Shown in pieces: positions 54,240 through 64,000 of a DNA stretch of 64,000 nucleotides. The stretch's first letter is position 1, and the number at the start of each line of letters is the position of its first letter. The notes beneath the pieces are model-generated. The model saw only the letters and a program-made list of their open reading frames with translations, ran no database searches and was not told the origin of the DNA. A program made the translations under genes and the position numbers. The DNA is from Dermanyssus gallinae (Eukaryota; Arthropoda; Arachnida; Mesostigmata; Dermanyssidae), in NCBI GenBank assembly GCA_003439945.1, contig QVRM01001255.1, forward strand, positions 104,453 to 168,452. The letters are read 5' to 3'.

Positions 54240-55627
54240 CGTTAAATTCCTTCGTTATAAGGTACCTTGAGCATTGCTGTTGTACCGGTCGACTTCAACG
54301 CGTCGTATAGTCGGGTTAGCTCTTCAAGATAGGCCGAGAAAACGACAAAGTTTCTGGAGAGTCCGACAAAGCTGAGCAGGAGTATGGTTGATTCAACCAC
54401 ATCGCCACGACAGTTCACGAGCAGTCCGTCCATGTCCTTCTGCCGTAGTGTTCGCAAGGCAGAAATGTTTTTTTCGAACCGAGCAACTCGGCGCTCGTTG
54501 GCCGGATCCTCGGGGCAGTCGTCGCGAAGATCATCTCCTCGTTCAGCCAACGCCTCCACAAGGTAGTAATCTACGCATAGGAGTCGCTCCGTCCCTATAC
54601 CGCAAACAAGAAAAGCACCGAAATGGAATTGGAAACCATGCAAACCAATTAAAGAGTGGCCAGTCTGGGTCTCGAAGTCCCAGTCCTCCCGAATGCAAGG
54701 CAAAGGCTCTGCCACTAAGCCATCTTGCTCGATAAATGTATATATGTATATATAAAACATTTTGCCACAAATGTTTTTAGCCCTCTCTCTTATAAAAACG
54801 GTATAACTAAAGCCTGCCGGCACTGGGTCGCGGTGTAAGGCACACCGCCTCAGCATCAAACCCACAAGAGCTGAAAATATATTTCTTCCTAAGAAAAAAA
54901 TATATTTCTTCGAAGAAAAAATAACATTAAGTGGCACAGCATCGCAACAAGCGCGACCAAACAAATGCATGTAGAAAGCAGACCATTAAATGCTAGCGTA
55001 GACCTGCGTGCCCCCAGGAAACTGCATGTATATGAGTATGCACATGGATGCGCATACGATACGATAAGTAAATATTCATAGAAAAGATACACATAGTACC
55101 CACTGAGTTCTAGAACATTGGACAAAAATACCTAAAAAACAGAGTTATCTAAAAATCTCACGCTGTTTCTTTTAACGCGGACGTTCCGTGACACTTTTGT
55201 TGACAATGACGTTTTTGAACGTTTTTGCATTCTAGACTCACCCTACTTCTACTATTACAACTACTAAGAATGATTCACGTTTAGTACCTTAGACTAGCTC
55301 AAAAAGGAAGCTCTTGGCTGCACTTACCGAGGCCGAGCGCTTGAGTTGCCTGTCTGGTGGAACTTTGGTATCCCTGATAGTCAAGCACCTGCACAACTTG
55401 TCCCTGAGAGCAGCGCTCGAGAACTGCTGCCGTCAAAAGGCCAAGGTAGGAATCCATTACGATGTACTTACCCTGCAAACGCGTTATTTATTTAACAGTT
55501 CTGATTACTTTCTTCGTCCACAAACTAACAGTTAACGGCAATCGCAATTGTTGATTGTAACAAGCGAACAAATAAGACGACAGTATTTCGTCAAAGCTCT
55601 GCGGGCTTGAGCAAAAATATCCGTTGA

Positions 55628-55660
<33 letters not shown>

Positions 55661-58374
55661 CTGTTATGAAGAACGACGTTAACAAAGTTTTGCGATAAGC
55701 CATCTACTAACGTTATTACATTTATCATCGTGCTATAGAGTCATCACCATAGGAGAAAGATGCAAGACGTAACATGCTCACCATTTTTTAAAATTAAAGT
55801 GAGGCATTCACCTTCGGAAATGAATTTGAAAACCCACGACCTCCTAAATGCCATTGAGTTGGTGTTAAGCAGCCTTGCTTTGTAAGCGTTTCTTTGAGAA
55901 TGCGATGCCTGTGTGTTATGTGAATGTAACCTAAGACTAGCTAGCCCACCTTAGGAAGAATATTCGCCTGACCAAGCATCATCGCTAGGCTGTCGGGCCG
56001 CAGCATGCCGAGTTTCAGGGGCGACTGATTCCAGTACAGGTAGGCCAATGAACGCACAGTTGGTCGAAAGCTCTGAAACGTTAGAAATCAAACAATCTAA
56101 TTTGATCTTCGCATTAACAATATATCTCTCCCCGTATGTAAACGTATTCACGAATCACAGTAAAGACTCGGACGACAGTTACAAAAACACAACTATTTTT
56201 AAGCAAAATTTAGGCCACAATCAGATTGATAAGTAATGCCACTAAAATATGCCCGATATATTTGCCATGTTGATACCTTGTTTATCCAGGTTTCGCATAT
56301 AGTTGTTATTGGACTATGCGCAGTTGTGCTGGCATTGCGTTGGTATTTAGACTCCAAAATATATAGAGCAGTCTGGAAAACCGCCATCTAGATTTCAACA
56401 CAGTAAACATGTCGTATCGATTTATCTTACTTGATCTACAAATCGTGTAAGACCGGCGAACCGTCTACACATTTGGAGGAAGAGCAGCGCATGCAGGTGT
56501 CGATAGAGAGATCAATAAACAGCACCAAAAAACAACTTGGTTGCTTTCATGGTGGCGAAAAACAAAAATAAAAGCACGCCAACGTTTCTTGTGTGTTCGT
56601 TAACAACGATTTGGCCCATCAGCGCATTCTAAACGGTTCGCGACACCACGCACGGCAGTTGGCATACGACGACGTCGTTCACCCATTGAGCCATAAATAC
56701 CTGCAAGTAGCAGTCATATTTTCGGAGCTTCCGTTTGAGGTACTTCTCTTGCGAGTAACCTGTTTTATCCTGGAACGAATCGGAGTTCTCGACCAATGAC
56801 TGGACGATGTCAACAGAACTGGCACCCTCCTTCTTTAGCTGCTCAATCTCCTCGCGCGATAGCTTCTGCGATCGGTTTTCGTCGACGATACTCCGATTGT
56901 CCTCTCCTTGGCTTTCCGTGTTCATCTAGGTCGCACGTGAAATAAGCACAACGACCAAAATAACAACATACACCGGTACGATTTACACAAGCCCCAAACT
57001 GGCTCACATTGTGATCAGCATATCTGACCGTTTACAAGCAGCGGTGAGAACGTGATCTGTTGCACTCTAAGGCAAAATTATTCGAGGATGAGCAACGTGT
57101 GGGTTTAATTGTGCCCGTGGTCACCAAAGCGGACAAAATTACGTGATACTGTATGCCGTGCAGTATCACGCGGGACTCAGATATAAAATGTTAGATACTA
57201 ATTCACCCGTACGATTAGAGGCTCGCCTTGTAATCGCTATCCACTCTTTGGTAAGAAGCGTATCTTTCCTTTTCCTTAGGAACCTTTACAAGAACAACCA
57301 ACAATTTACCAACAATAACGGATGATAGTAGGACCACGATAATAAAACGAAATGTGTTACTATGTGACAGTAAGACACGCAGTAAAGTTTTGCACATATT
57401 GAGTCCATCCAGCTTAAATATCACATTTCCTGTTCACTATTCGCAACTTCCTATACATAGCTATACAAAACCTTTCCAGTAGCTGAAAAAATATGATTGA
57501 TGTACTCGTCCCGAGGAACAGCGCTCAACGTGGTTTTTCCCTTCCCTCCGCTCATTAGAAAAACCTGGAAACCGGCAAGTGGCGATGTAAAATCTGGCTG
57601 TATTATATTGCACCTGATGACATATATTATATGTTAGTGGATAATTGCAGCGCAGTCATCTCATAACAAGTACACAAGTATTTTCTTTCGGACGTAAATA
57701 TTTCACAAATCTAATAATTGGCTGCCTAATAACGCTACTACCAGTCAGAGTATCTGATAAACTCTCAAATACTGAACACGGTTGTCCCGAGTGTAGATCT
57801 GTGTGCGCGTAAGTGTGGCTATCTGTGTCAGCAGGATTCAACATCTGCTAATATCAACTGTCAATACCACTATTGTAATCATCTAAATGCGGTTACTGCT
57901 ACACAATATGTATATATATATATATATATATTGGGCCCTTATTCGTCCCGAAGTCTCGCTGAAGTGTTGTATGTTAAATCTAGATGAATATTGTCCTTCT
58001 ACAGCAATCCTGTGCTGAAGAAAACTGGCACAAAGCCCAAAACAAAAACGTGATAACGATGATAGCGTTTCGACGTGCAGCATCGTACCACAACGATACG
58101 TTGTTAGTGTAATTACCGGCGCCCGCAAGTGCGGGTGTCAAATCGTGAAGAAGAAAGAAAAGTTAGCTGTTACCTGTGACCAGGGCTTGCCGATGATGTC
58201 TCTGCATTCAAACTTTCTCTTGTCGACAAATATCGGATGCTTGGTGCTCAACTGCACTAATCGAGCCGCTTTTTCCGTCTTCAAAATAACGTAGTCTCCG
58301 TCTTTCATGACGTCGTCTGCTCCTTTCTTCGAAGTGATCTCTTCGACAGTAGTCGCCCGTTGTTCTGCCGCCAT
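53936..58374 (-). CDS. TRMT6: tRNA (adenine(58)-N(1))-methyltransferase non-catalytic subunit TRM6; full span
   Basis: Seven exons on the minus strand (58374-58174, 57564-57472, 56925-56701, 56072-55950, 55472-55328, 54594-54266, 54046-53936) join in phase to 408 codons plus stop. TRM6 pairs with the catalytic TRM61 and binds tRNA for m1A58 methylation in the nucleus. Blocks matching the family are DGDYVILK (residues 26-33), DENRSQKLSREEIEQLKKEG, VENSDSFQDKTGYSQEKYLK, RKYDCYLQ, the degenerate Rossmann start KYIVMDSYLGLLTAAVLER, DGLLVNC...STILLLSF, FVVFSAYLEEL and the ending SESWIRGYQVLENRTHPEIN then GASGYVLTG. As in the family, the SAM-binding glycine motif is lost. It is shorter than the human protein (497 residues, from memory), mainly in the acidic linker. 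Confidence 0.94.
54266..54594 (-). CDS. TRMT6: TRMT6 exon 6
   Basis: The acceptor is GCGGTATAG|G, completing a Gly codon, and the donor CTCAAG|GTACCT. It encodes 109 residues including RQKDMDGLLVNCRGDVVEST and LSRNFVVFSAYLEELTRLYD. A tRNA-like SINE lies about 45 bp upstream of this acceptor. Confidence 0.92.
54640..54735 (-). mobile_element. tRNA-derived SINE in TRMT6 intron 5
   Basis: The minus strand reads GATGGCTTAGTGGCAGAGCC (A box) and GGACTTCGAGACCC (B-box-like), with a CTGGG/CCCAG stem around it. The anticodon region resembles tRNA-Ala loosely. The acceptor stem does not pair, so it is a SINE or tRNA relic. It is in sense with the gene. Confidence 0.6.
55328..55472 (-). CDS. TRMT6: TRMT6 exon 5
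   Basis: The acceptor is GTTTGCAG|G and the donor CCTCG|GTAAGT, phase 1. It reads GKYIVMDSYLGLLTAAVLER, then VVQVLDYQGYQSSTRQATQA, the degenerate methyltransferase fold of TRM6. Confidence 0.92.
55637..55662. repeat. (TA)n microsatellite in TRMT6 intron 4
   Basis: Simple TA run. Confidence 0.9.
55950..56072 (-). CDS. TRMT6: TRMT6 exon 4
   Basis: The acceptor is CGTTTCAG|A and the donor CCTAAG|GTGGGC. Its 41 residues, SFRPTVRSLAYLYWNQ to GQANILPK, match the family's P-S-x-R-x-L-x-x-x-Y-Y ... M-R-x-D-x-L-A-Q-M-L region. Confidence 0.9.
56701..56925 (-). CDS. TRMT6: TRMT6 exon 3
   Basis: The acceptor is GCGACCTAG|A and the donor TTGCAG|GTATTT. Its 75 residues include NRSIVDENRSQKLSREEIEQ and DKTGYSQEKYLKRKLRKY, the most TRM6-specific part of the protein. 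Confidence 0.93.
57472..57564 (-). CDS. TRMT6: TRMT6 exon 2
   Basis: The acceptor is GTTTCCAG|G and the donor GGAAAG|GTTTTG (weak). It encodes VFLMSGGKGKTTLS and 17 more residues. SGG occupies the position of the family's V-T-S-G-G. The donor is not a strong consensus, so its exact end is less certain. Confidence 0.75.
58174..58374 (-). CDS. TRMT6: TRMT6 exon 1
   Basis: ATG at 58374 gives 67 residues (MAAEQRATTVEEI...DIIGKPWSQ). The donor is TCACAG|GTAACA, phase 0. It contains DGDYVILKTEKAARLVQL, the family N-terminal beta-barrel start. In-frame methionines further upstream exist but are not family-like. Confidence 0.9.
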
Positions 58375-58444
58375 CTCGCTCCTTGTCCTGAGGCAACACA
58401 AATTCTCAACAGTGACAAATGTTCCTAGAAAATACATAGACATT

Positions 58445-58445
<1 letters not shown>

Positions 58446-58482
<37 letters not shown>

Positions 58483-58483
58483 C
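58446..58483. repeat. (TA)n microsatellite upstream of TRMT6
   Basis: TA run 70-110 bp upstream of the TRMT6 start codon, at the border of the R1-like LINE fragment. Confidence 0.9.
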
Positions 58484-58484
58484 C

Positions 58485-58945
58485 CAAGTGCATCTACTGC
58501 GGCCATGGACCAGAGGACACCCCAGAGCACACTGTTCTGAGATGCAATGCATAGGCGGAGCAGCGCGCACCTACACCGCTTTAATGAAGACTCCAGCTTT
58601 AAACCTCCGCAAAAAAATTGGACGGAAACACTCTCGTCCTGGAACATCATATCTAAAGTTTGTAAAGCCATACTACACGAAAAGATAAAGGCCAACCCAA
58701 TAAAGCGCTCCCCTCCTCGTGGCTCGAGGGAAACACACCCGTCAGGAGAAGTGGATTTCCCCCCCCCCCCCCCCCTCCCCTGACTGTTTGATGAGATACG
58801 CAAGCAGTTCTCAGTCAGACCGAAGGACGGAGCCAAGATTGATTGTTAGTGGGTTATACCCATCCCACACTATCGGCCCACGCTTGCAGGGAGCTTCCCC
58901 GCCGTCGTAAATCATGTGGGCAACCGCATTTTCTAATTAGACCTC
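58485..58945 (+). mobile_element. R1-like LINE 3' fragment (LINE-C family)
   Basis: The plus strand reads PKCIYCGHGPEDTPEHTVL, the C-x2-C ... H-x-x-H-like cluster near the end of R1-type ORFs, then decays. From about 58758 a poly(C) tract, tgactgtttgatgagatacg, and later ccacactatcggcccacgct and gggagcttccccgccgt recur at 21700-21870. The fragment is antisense to TRMT6 and starts about 110 bp from its ATG. Confidence 0.8.
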
Positions 58946-59289
58946 TAAAAAACATCTGCGCCTATGCGACTTCAGCTGACACGGATAAGACGTCAACTGT
59001 ACCTATTTGTCACAGAACACTTAGGATCGATGGCGAATACAGACAAAGAAACATTAATACATGCGCGTATATGTAAACATGTTTATTGGTTGGCTCACAG
59101 CTGAATAATATGCAATATACAACACTTTGCACGCTATGTGCTCTCTGTGATCAGTAATGCATGATGATAATATCAATTTAATTATCACAATTGTAATACC
59201 TGAACATTCTAAAAATAATAATAATAATAATAATAATAATATTTATTATTATTATTCATGCGTAGATATTCTGTGGTTGTTACGCATGC

Positions 59290-59614
59290 TTATTGTACCA
59301 CCAAAAACATCAAGCGTAGACGGACGGCCCCACTTCTCTTCGGAAACGGAGAGAAAGTATAAATGTCCTAAAATGGCTAGGAGATCGACTTTCGTGCTTA
59401 GAGCAATGGAGATTGTGGGCGATTTGATCACAGCTGAATTAAAAATATCGATATATTCAAGCCGTGCGTAGCGGGAAGGCGAAACTCATTGCGAGCCCCA
59501 TAGGCTGAGCTAGTGAACTATGAGCAGATGTTCACACGTCACAATTGTCTTAATTCAACAACAATGATGATAAATTAATAAGTAATAACGCACGTAGTGA
59601 TTACTCGTTGAGTC
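59290..59614 (+). repeat. Inverted duplication, left arm (325 bp)
   Basis: It is the reverse complement of 60179-60503 with about two mismatches noticed. The spacer is 564 bp. The arm contains no recognised gene. Confidence 0.95.
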
Positions 59615-60178
59615 ACGAATACGTAACAACAACTCCCTGGCTCTTTTGTTGCCAGTCTCTTGTTCTGCGCAGTTGAAAACCATATAATATAACTAACCTT
59701 TTTCCGATTCAATTGGTGTGTGTATTCGAGCAGCTGTGTTTTATCTTCCACTATGCGCCGAATCGGCAGCGTGTCGTTTGCGAAATACGAGTGTGCAATT
59801 AATAAAACTAAGTGTACAATTACTAAAGTAGAAACAACAGCGACAACAACAATAGCCGCCACAACAACAACAGCAACAACAACAAAACAAAGACGACGAC
59901 AACAAAGAAATTACACAAAAACGAGGCTGCCTTTGCCGTGAAAGTATGCGCAAATTTGCCGCTGCTCTTCTTGAAATCGAACGCATCACGCGAATTACCG
60001 GACCGCCGGAGCAGACGGCTTTATTTAGACCAGACGATGCAATCGTTGTTGTTGTTATTATTTATGTTTATCTTAAACATAAATACGGTCGAATAGATAG
60101 GAAGAGCATTCTGGTCCCGGCGCATCCTCACCCAACATATATATATATATATATAAATATATATATATATATTATATA
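59615..60178. other. Spacer of the inverted duplication
   Basis: It has a (CAA)n-rich patch at 59835-59910 and a TA run at 60139-60172. A minus-strand frame (59862-59575) starts hydrophobic (VVVAVVSTLVIVHLVLLIAH) because of the CAA repeats, continues LPIRRIVEDKTQLLEYTHQL, and has a possible donor (AAAAAG|GTTAGT) near 59700. It is not recognised. Confidence 0.4.
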
Positions 60179-60503
60179 GACTCAACGAGTAATCACTACG
60201 TGCGTTATTACTTATTAATTTATCATCATTGTTGTTGAATTAGGACAATTGTGAAGTGTGAACATCTGCTCATAGTTCACTAGCTCAGCCTATGGGGCTC
60301 GCAATGAGTTTCGCCTTCCCGCTACGCACGGCTTGAATATATCGATATTTTTAATTCAGCTGTGATCAAATCGCCCACAATCTCCATTGCTCTAAGCACG
60401 AAAGTCGATCTCCTAGCCATTTTAGGACATTTATACTTTCTCTCCGTTTCCGAAGAGAAGTGGGGCCGTCCGTCTACGCTTGATGTTTTTGGTGGTACAA
60501 TAA
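60179..60503 (-). repeat. Inverted duplication, right arm (325 bp)
   Basis: It mirrors 59290-59614. Outer borders are a (AAT)n region on the left and TA/A-rich DNA on the right. Confidence 0.95.
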
Positions 60504-60553
60504 AAAAAATATATATATATATAAATAAATAAATATACGTGCTTGTGTCTGAA

Positions 60554-60600
<47 letters not shown>

Positions 60601-60602
<2 letters not shown>

Positions 60603-60664
60603 TGTGATAATTTATTAATCAATTACAATACGTTTGCACACTCGGCAGTGCTCGCCTTAGCGGT

Positions 60665-60665
<1 letters not shown>
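60601..60665 (-). mobile_element. Short LINE 3'-end fragment
   Basis: About 62 bp (minus strand GCCGAGTGTGCAAACGTATT, then AATAAATTATC) is nearly the same as the 3' end of the fragment at 63170-63465. Confidence 0.5.
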
Positions 60666-60700
<35 letters not shown>

Positions 60701-60895
60701 TATAAGGAAATAAGTGAATAAAAAGCTGACAACCATATTCGGAATAGTCCAGATATTTACCCTATTACAAATCGCTATTGGGCAGGCACGATAATAATAA
60801 TAATATTTAAAAGCCTTAATGGAATGACAATTTGCCAAAGTCGTGCCTGATACCAGCTATTATTAGATTACCGGCTTATGTAGTTAAGCCGTCAT

Positions 60896-60917
60896 AATAA
60901 TAAAAATAATAATAATA

Positions 60918-60996
<79 letters not shown>
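60896..60996. repeat. (AAT)n microsatellite
   Basis: About 100 bp of AAT repeats. Confidence 0.97.
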
Positions 60997-60997
<1 letters not shown>

Positions 60998-60999
60998 TC

Positions 61000-62246
61000 A
61001 ATTCGTACTCATTTTTCAATTATAATCATACGAGAGGCTACGGCAGACAGCGTAGCTGGTGTTGTTTAAATTTGGCGCCATGGTTCGCCAGCGTACCAAA
61101 TGCGTGGTGAGCGTGACAGCAGGGGAGCCGAACGCCGCCACCAAACACACACAGAGACACCGTTTGACAGCCAGCCAGCCAGCCGCGGCTTCAAGATAGA
61201 ACGTAAACAACAACCGACAACAACGCTTCTATGCTATTTCGCGCTCTGGCAGGCGCGAATAAAGGCGTCAACACACCGTTACCGGCAGTGTTACATTATC
61301 ATTATCATCATTATCAGCGTCAGCGTCATTATCATCTCATACATCATCGCAGCTTGTGTATGCCGACGTCGCTGTGCCCGACGGTCAACAATGTAGATAC
61401 GAGGTAGATGCGCGTTTGACCACCATCAGTTAGTGGTAATTAATGCCTCCCACAGTCAATCCACCGTCATCGATGAATCAATTAATCAATCATCAGTCAT
61501 CAGTCAAATACGATATCAGTCAGATACGATCTAGACGCGAGATGAGATTAATGAGATGCCTGGCTACGCGCACGCATCCTGCGAACCAGGCGAACTTCAC
61601 GAAGTTCAGTGCACCCACCGTCACAGCCGCCGCACACTGTCAGTTTTTCTCGTCTACAATTCGAGCACTGTCTCGCAACCGTAGGCTGGATGACGTGCCA
61701 TGCACGATCAGACTGACATTTAGGACCTTAAAAAGCGCTCTTTTGCTAGGCGGCAATTCCAATTTGGCCGCGCTATTTGGCCGAATCGATCGCATAACGT
61801 ATCACATCCCTAGCTCGCCTGCGACCTTCGTGCAGGCAGAGCAGTAGTACCCTTCAGAGTCTAGTGTGAATGATATCTCGGGGTGTAGGCAGTTGCGTGC
61901 AGCGTGCAAAAAAACGACAAAAACGCGTGTGTCCGTACGATTATCATCGTTCGGTTCGCTGTGGTAATACCGAGCTACTTATCTCGTTGAAGAAAAATCG
62001 CGTAAACTTCAGTCGAAAGCCAAACGCTGTCGTTTCAAAATTATCATCAAAACGAAATGTAAATATAGATATATAGATAGAGAAGAATAACTTGAATTTG
62101 ATTGAATTAGGATGAACACTTTTGAAGCCAATGACTGCTGATGTCATACTGCTCGATAAAACAAGAAATTGCTCGATTCCAATAGCGGTCGCAACCGACT
62201 ATTATATATACAACAAGACAATTACCTATATATATATATATATTTG

Positions 62247-62278
<32 letters not shown>

Positions 62279-62640
62279 ATATATAAGAGTCTGCATTCCT
62301 GTCCAACTGGCGTGTACAGGTTTCGAGTTCACATCATGAAGTTCCGGATGACCGTGGTGTGGTGTGCGCTGTCTGTGTTTCTTGTGAGTCGGCTGCGCGC
62401 GAATGGATAAAACTCGTCACTATGGTGTGTTTGCGTGTGTCTGTGACGTGACGTGACCCAATATTCAATCGAAGACATCCGACAGTGTCGTAGTATGATG
62501 ACCGCCGACAGGATCAATGGCACGGCCCACGACAATTCGTCTCCCTGACGACTAGACTTTGGAGTGCCAGCTGGCCGCTCACAACCAACTGTCAAACAAC
62601 AGTTGATCAGTTTGGTATCGCCATATTCACATACCATATC
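61000..62640. other. No gene recognised; possible promoter side of the next gene
   Basis: A 134-codon ATG frame at 61443-61847 (+) has no known family. GC content and CpG rise around 61560-61830. TA runs lie at 62227-62285. Confidence 0.35.
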
Positions 62641-62699
62641 CACACATACAGACACGTCTACATATAAGAAGACACCAACAATAACGATAACAGAGACGA

Positions 62700-62812
62700 A
62701 CACTGCAATAACAACAACCACCGCAGCAAACAACAATCACAGCAACAACAACAACCACAGCAACAACAACAACCACAGCAACAACAACAACAACAACAAC
62801 TACAACAACGGC
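62700..62812. repeat. (CAA)n-rich tract
   Basis: Imperfect CAA/CAG repeats directly upstream of the ORF at 62845, probably in its 5' untranslated region. Confidence 0.9.
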
Positions 62813-62844
62813 TACGAACTTTTGGCGGCGGCCAGGGCCGCACC

Positions 62845-63027
62845 ATGTCGACGCGACGAGCGCTAAAGCTCATTCTGGCGGCAATCTTCGTGTCCGGCGT
62901 GATGCTTTGTTGGAATTTGCAGCGAGACGTCTTCCCTCCTCCGATGGCCGAACTCGGCAGCGGTCGGCGTCACCGGGACCCGCGTCGCTGGCTTTCCGTG
63001 CCGGTCACAGCTCAAACGACCAGCTAA
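62845..63027 (+). CDS. Hypothetical signal-anchor protein N-terminus
   Basis: The ATG sits in a strong context (caccATGt). The 60-codon ORF begins STRRALKLILAAIFVSGVML, with basic residues then a hydrophobic segment, then a Pro/Arg-rich stem (DVFPPPMAELGSGRRHRDPR). This is the layout of type II membrane proteins such as Golgi transferases, but there is no catalytic domain here. The GC-rich codons differ from the surrounding AT-rich DNA. The ORF stops at 63025, 15 bp before a donor-like GGAG|GTTAGT at 63042, so either the donor used is earlier (CCG|GTCACA at 63003) or the gene is really short. Downstream exons would lie beyond the window; an acceptor-like tttgccattccag ends near 63960. Confidence 0.4.
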   Translation: MSTRRALKLILAAIFVSGVMLCWNLQRDVFPPPMAELGSGRRHRDPRRWLSVPVTAQTTS

Positions 63028-63076
63028 CTCAACGTAACGGAGGTTAGTTGAGTGACGTTTCTCGACACTCCAAGTG

Positions 63077-63085
63077 TATATATAT

Positions 63086-63126
<41 letters not shown>

Positions 63127-63165
63127 TATATATAATATATATATATATATAATATTATATATATA
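63077..63165. repeat. (TA)n tract
   Basis: Interrupted TA repeats. Confidence 0.9.
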
Positions 63166-63169
63166 GAAA

Positions 63170-63465
63170 ATATTGCGATGATTTATTAATCACTTACAAT
63201 ACATTTGCACACTCGGCAGTTGCTCGCCTTAAGCAAAAATTGTGGTAAAAAGTTGTCACTAGAGTTAAGAATCAGCTGTCCGTGTCCTTGCTTGATGGCA
63301 GCCCCCGCTCGTATGGGCTCGGTGCGAGCGGTATACCTCAAGGTTCCTTGCAGCGTTAAGACGGTAAGATCGATAAGATTCCTCTTCGTGAGTGATGGAT
63401 CCGAATCTGCGAGGTCTTTGCGGGTCGGGAGCGCCGCTCTTAGGAACTCGACGTTGCATATATGT
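63170..63465 (-). mobile_element. LINE 3' fragment, family unassigned
   Basis: The minus strand is open: VEFLRAALPTRKDLADSDPS, NLIDLTVLTLQGTLRYTART, then CRVCKCIVSD and stop, followed by AATAAATCATCGC. The VEFL-type block and the AATAAA plus short ATC-rich end recall the 3' ends of LINE-A and LINE-B, but the identity is unsure. A 62-bp match lies at 60601-60665. Confidence 0.5.
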
Positions 63466-63570
63466 TATATAATATATATATTTTTTTTTTTTTTTTGGAA
63501 AGACTGGCACATATATGTATATATATATAATATATATTATATCTATATATATATTATATATATATATATA
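63463..63570. repeat. TA-rich and poly(T) tract
   Basis: TA runs around a poly(T) of 16. Confidence 0.9.
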
Positions 63571-64000
63571 TTTATAACTCTGCAAAAATAAAACTTATGG
63601 TTTTATTCTTTTGACCCATACTGACCCTAGCACCTTATTAAACAACTCAGTACGCTTTTAAAGCCGCAGCGCGCAGTGAACGCCACAAGTGCACCGTTCC
63701 GCGAACATCGTATAAATTGATGTATATCCGAGGCGGTCTCATACGGAATTGTCCCCAGCGGCAGCGAGTCCGTGCCGCACCTGACGATGAACCTCATCAC
63801 GGTGGTTCATACCGGTCGTGGTAGCCGTGCACGATGTTTACAAATGATACTTTGCGTACAATACTTGCATGTCATTGTGGTTCCATAGGTTCCTAGTGGC
63901 GTGCACATTTGCATGAGCAACCGCCTTCTATGCCTTTCGCCAGTTTACTTTGCCATTCCAGGAAGAACTGCTGGAAAAGCTCAGTGACAAGTGACTTCAG

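Noticed and set aside
54640..54735. Functional tRNA-Ala gene in a TRMT6 intron
   Set aside because: The T stem pairs but the acceptor stem does not, and the T loop has nine bases.
54745..54970. Extension of TRMT6 exon 6 upstream through the open frame to 54970
   Set aside because: The extra residues are translated SINE and TA repeat. Phase and homology support the acceptor at 54595.
61443..61847. 134-codon ATG frame
   Set aside because: Low-complexity start with repeated ATCAATCATCAGTCA-type DNA and no recognised motif.

Overview
This is a eukaryotic nuclear window, most likely from an arthropod. A chelicerate such as a mite or tick is plausible, but that is a guess from general character only. 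The signs are split genes with GT/AG introns, a mariner transposon, several APE-type LINE families, tRNA-derived SINEs and long (TA)n microsatellites. There are no bacterial-style operons. Much of the sequence is decayed transposon.

Two host genes could be rebuilt exon by exon, with splice phases agreeing at every junction. The first is a CD36/class B scavenger receptor on the minus strand. Its eight exons run from 29824 down to 4797 across about 25 kb, and its introns are packed with LINEs, SINEs and a large foldback repeat. Its last exon carries an in-frame TAA just before the expected C-terminal membrane segment. The second is TRMT6/TRM6, the non-catalytic subunit of the tRNA m1A58 methyltransferase, also on the minus strand. 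It has seven exons (58374 to 53936) and encodes 408 residues.

Three further host candidates are weaker. A single-exon gene at 46467-47186 (+) encodes a secretory-type protein with five tandem RPMRPR units. A short exon end with a splice donor lies at 1-56. A GC-rich ORF with a signal anchor lies at 62845-63027.

Mobile elements fall into families. LINE-A has one long 939-codon open frame at 43065-45884 (-) and at least six broken copies. LINE-B has copies at 11670-14418 (-) and 24572-26600 (+). LINE-C is R1-like, with fragments at 14540, 20218, 27590, 30000 and 58485. A family with a conserved SGAWL-type C-terminal domain occurs at about 6780-7520 and 22660-23165. Jockey/CR1-like scraps lie at 36440, 41557 and 49840. 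Two mariner copies are present: the one at 2289 is broken, and the one at 32518 keeps an open 353-aa transposase but has damaged ends. A minus-strand SINE family has three copies, one with a 15-bp target duplication inside LINE-A.

Structural oddities include a nearly perfect 2-kb tandem duplication (48884-52824), a 325-bp inverted duplication (59290/60503), a 1.1-kb foldback (18958-20077), a perfect 42-nt palindrome (18643) and a perfect 20-bp-arm hairpin (33871). Long stretches at 8160-11660, 34200-36400, 37650-41500 and 61000-62640 hold no gene that could be recognised.
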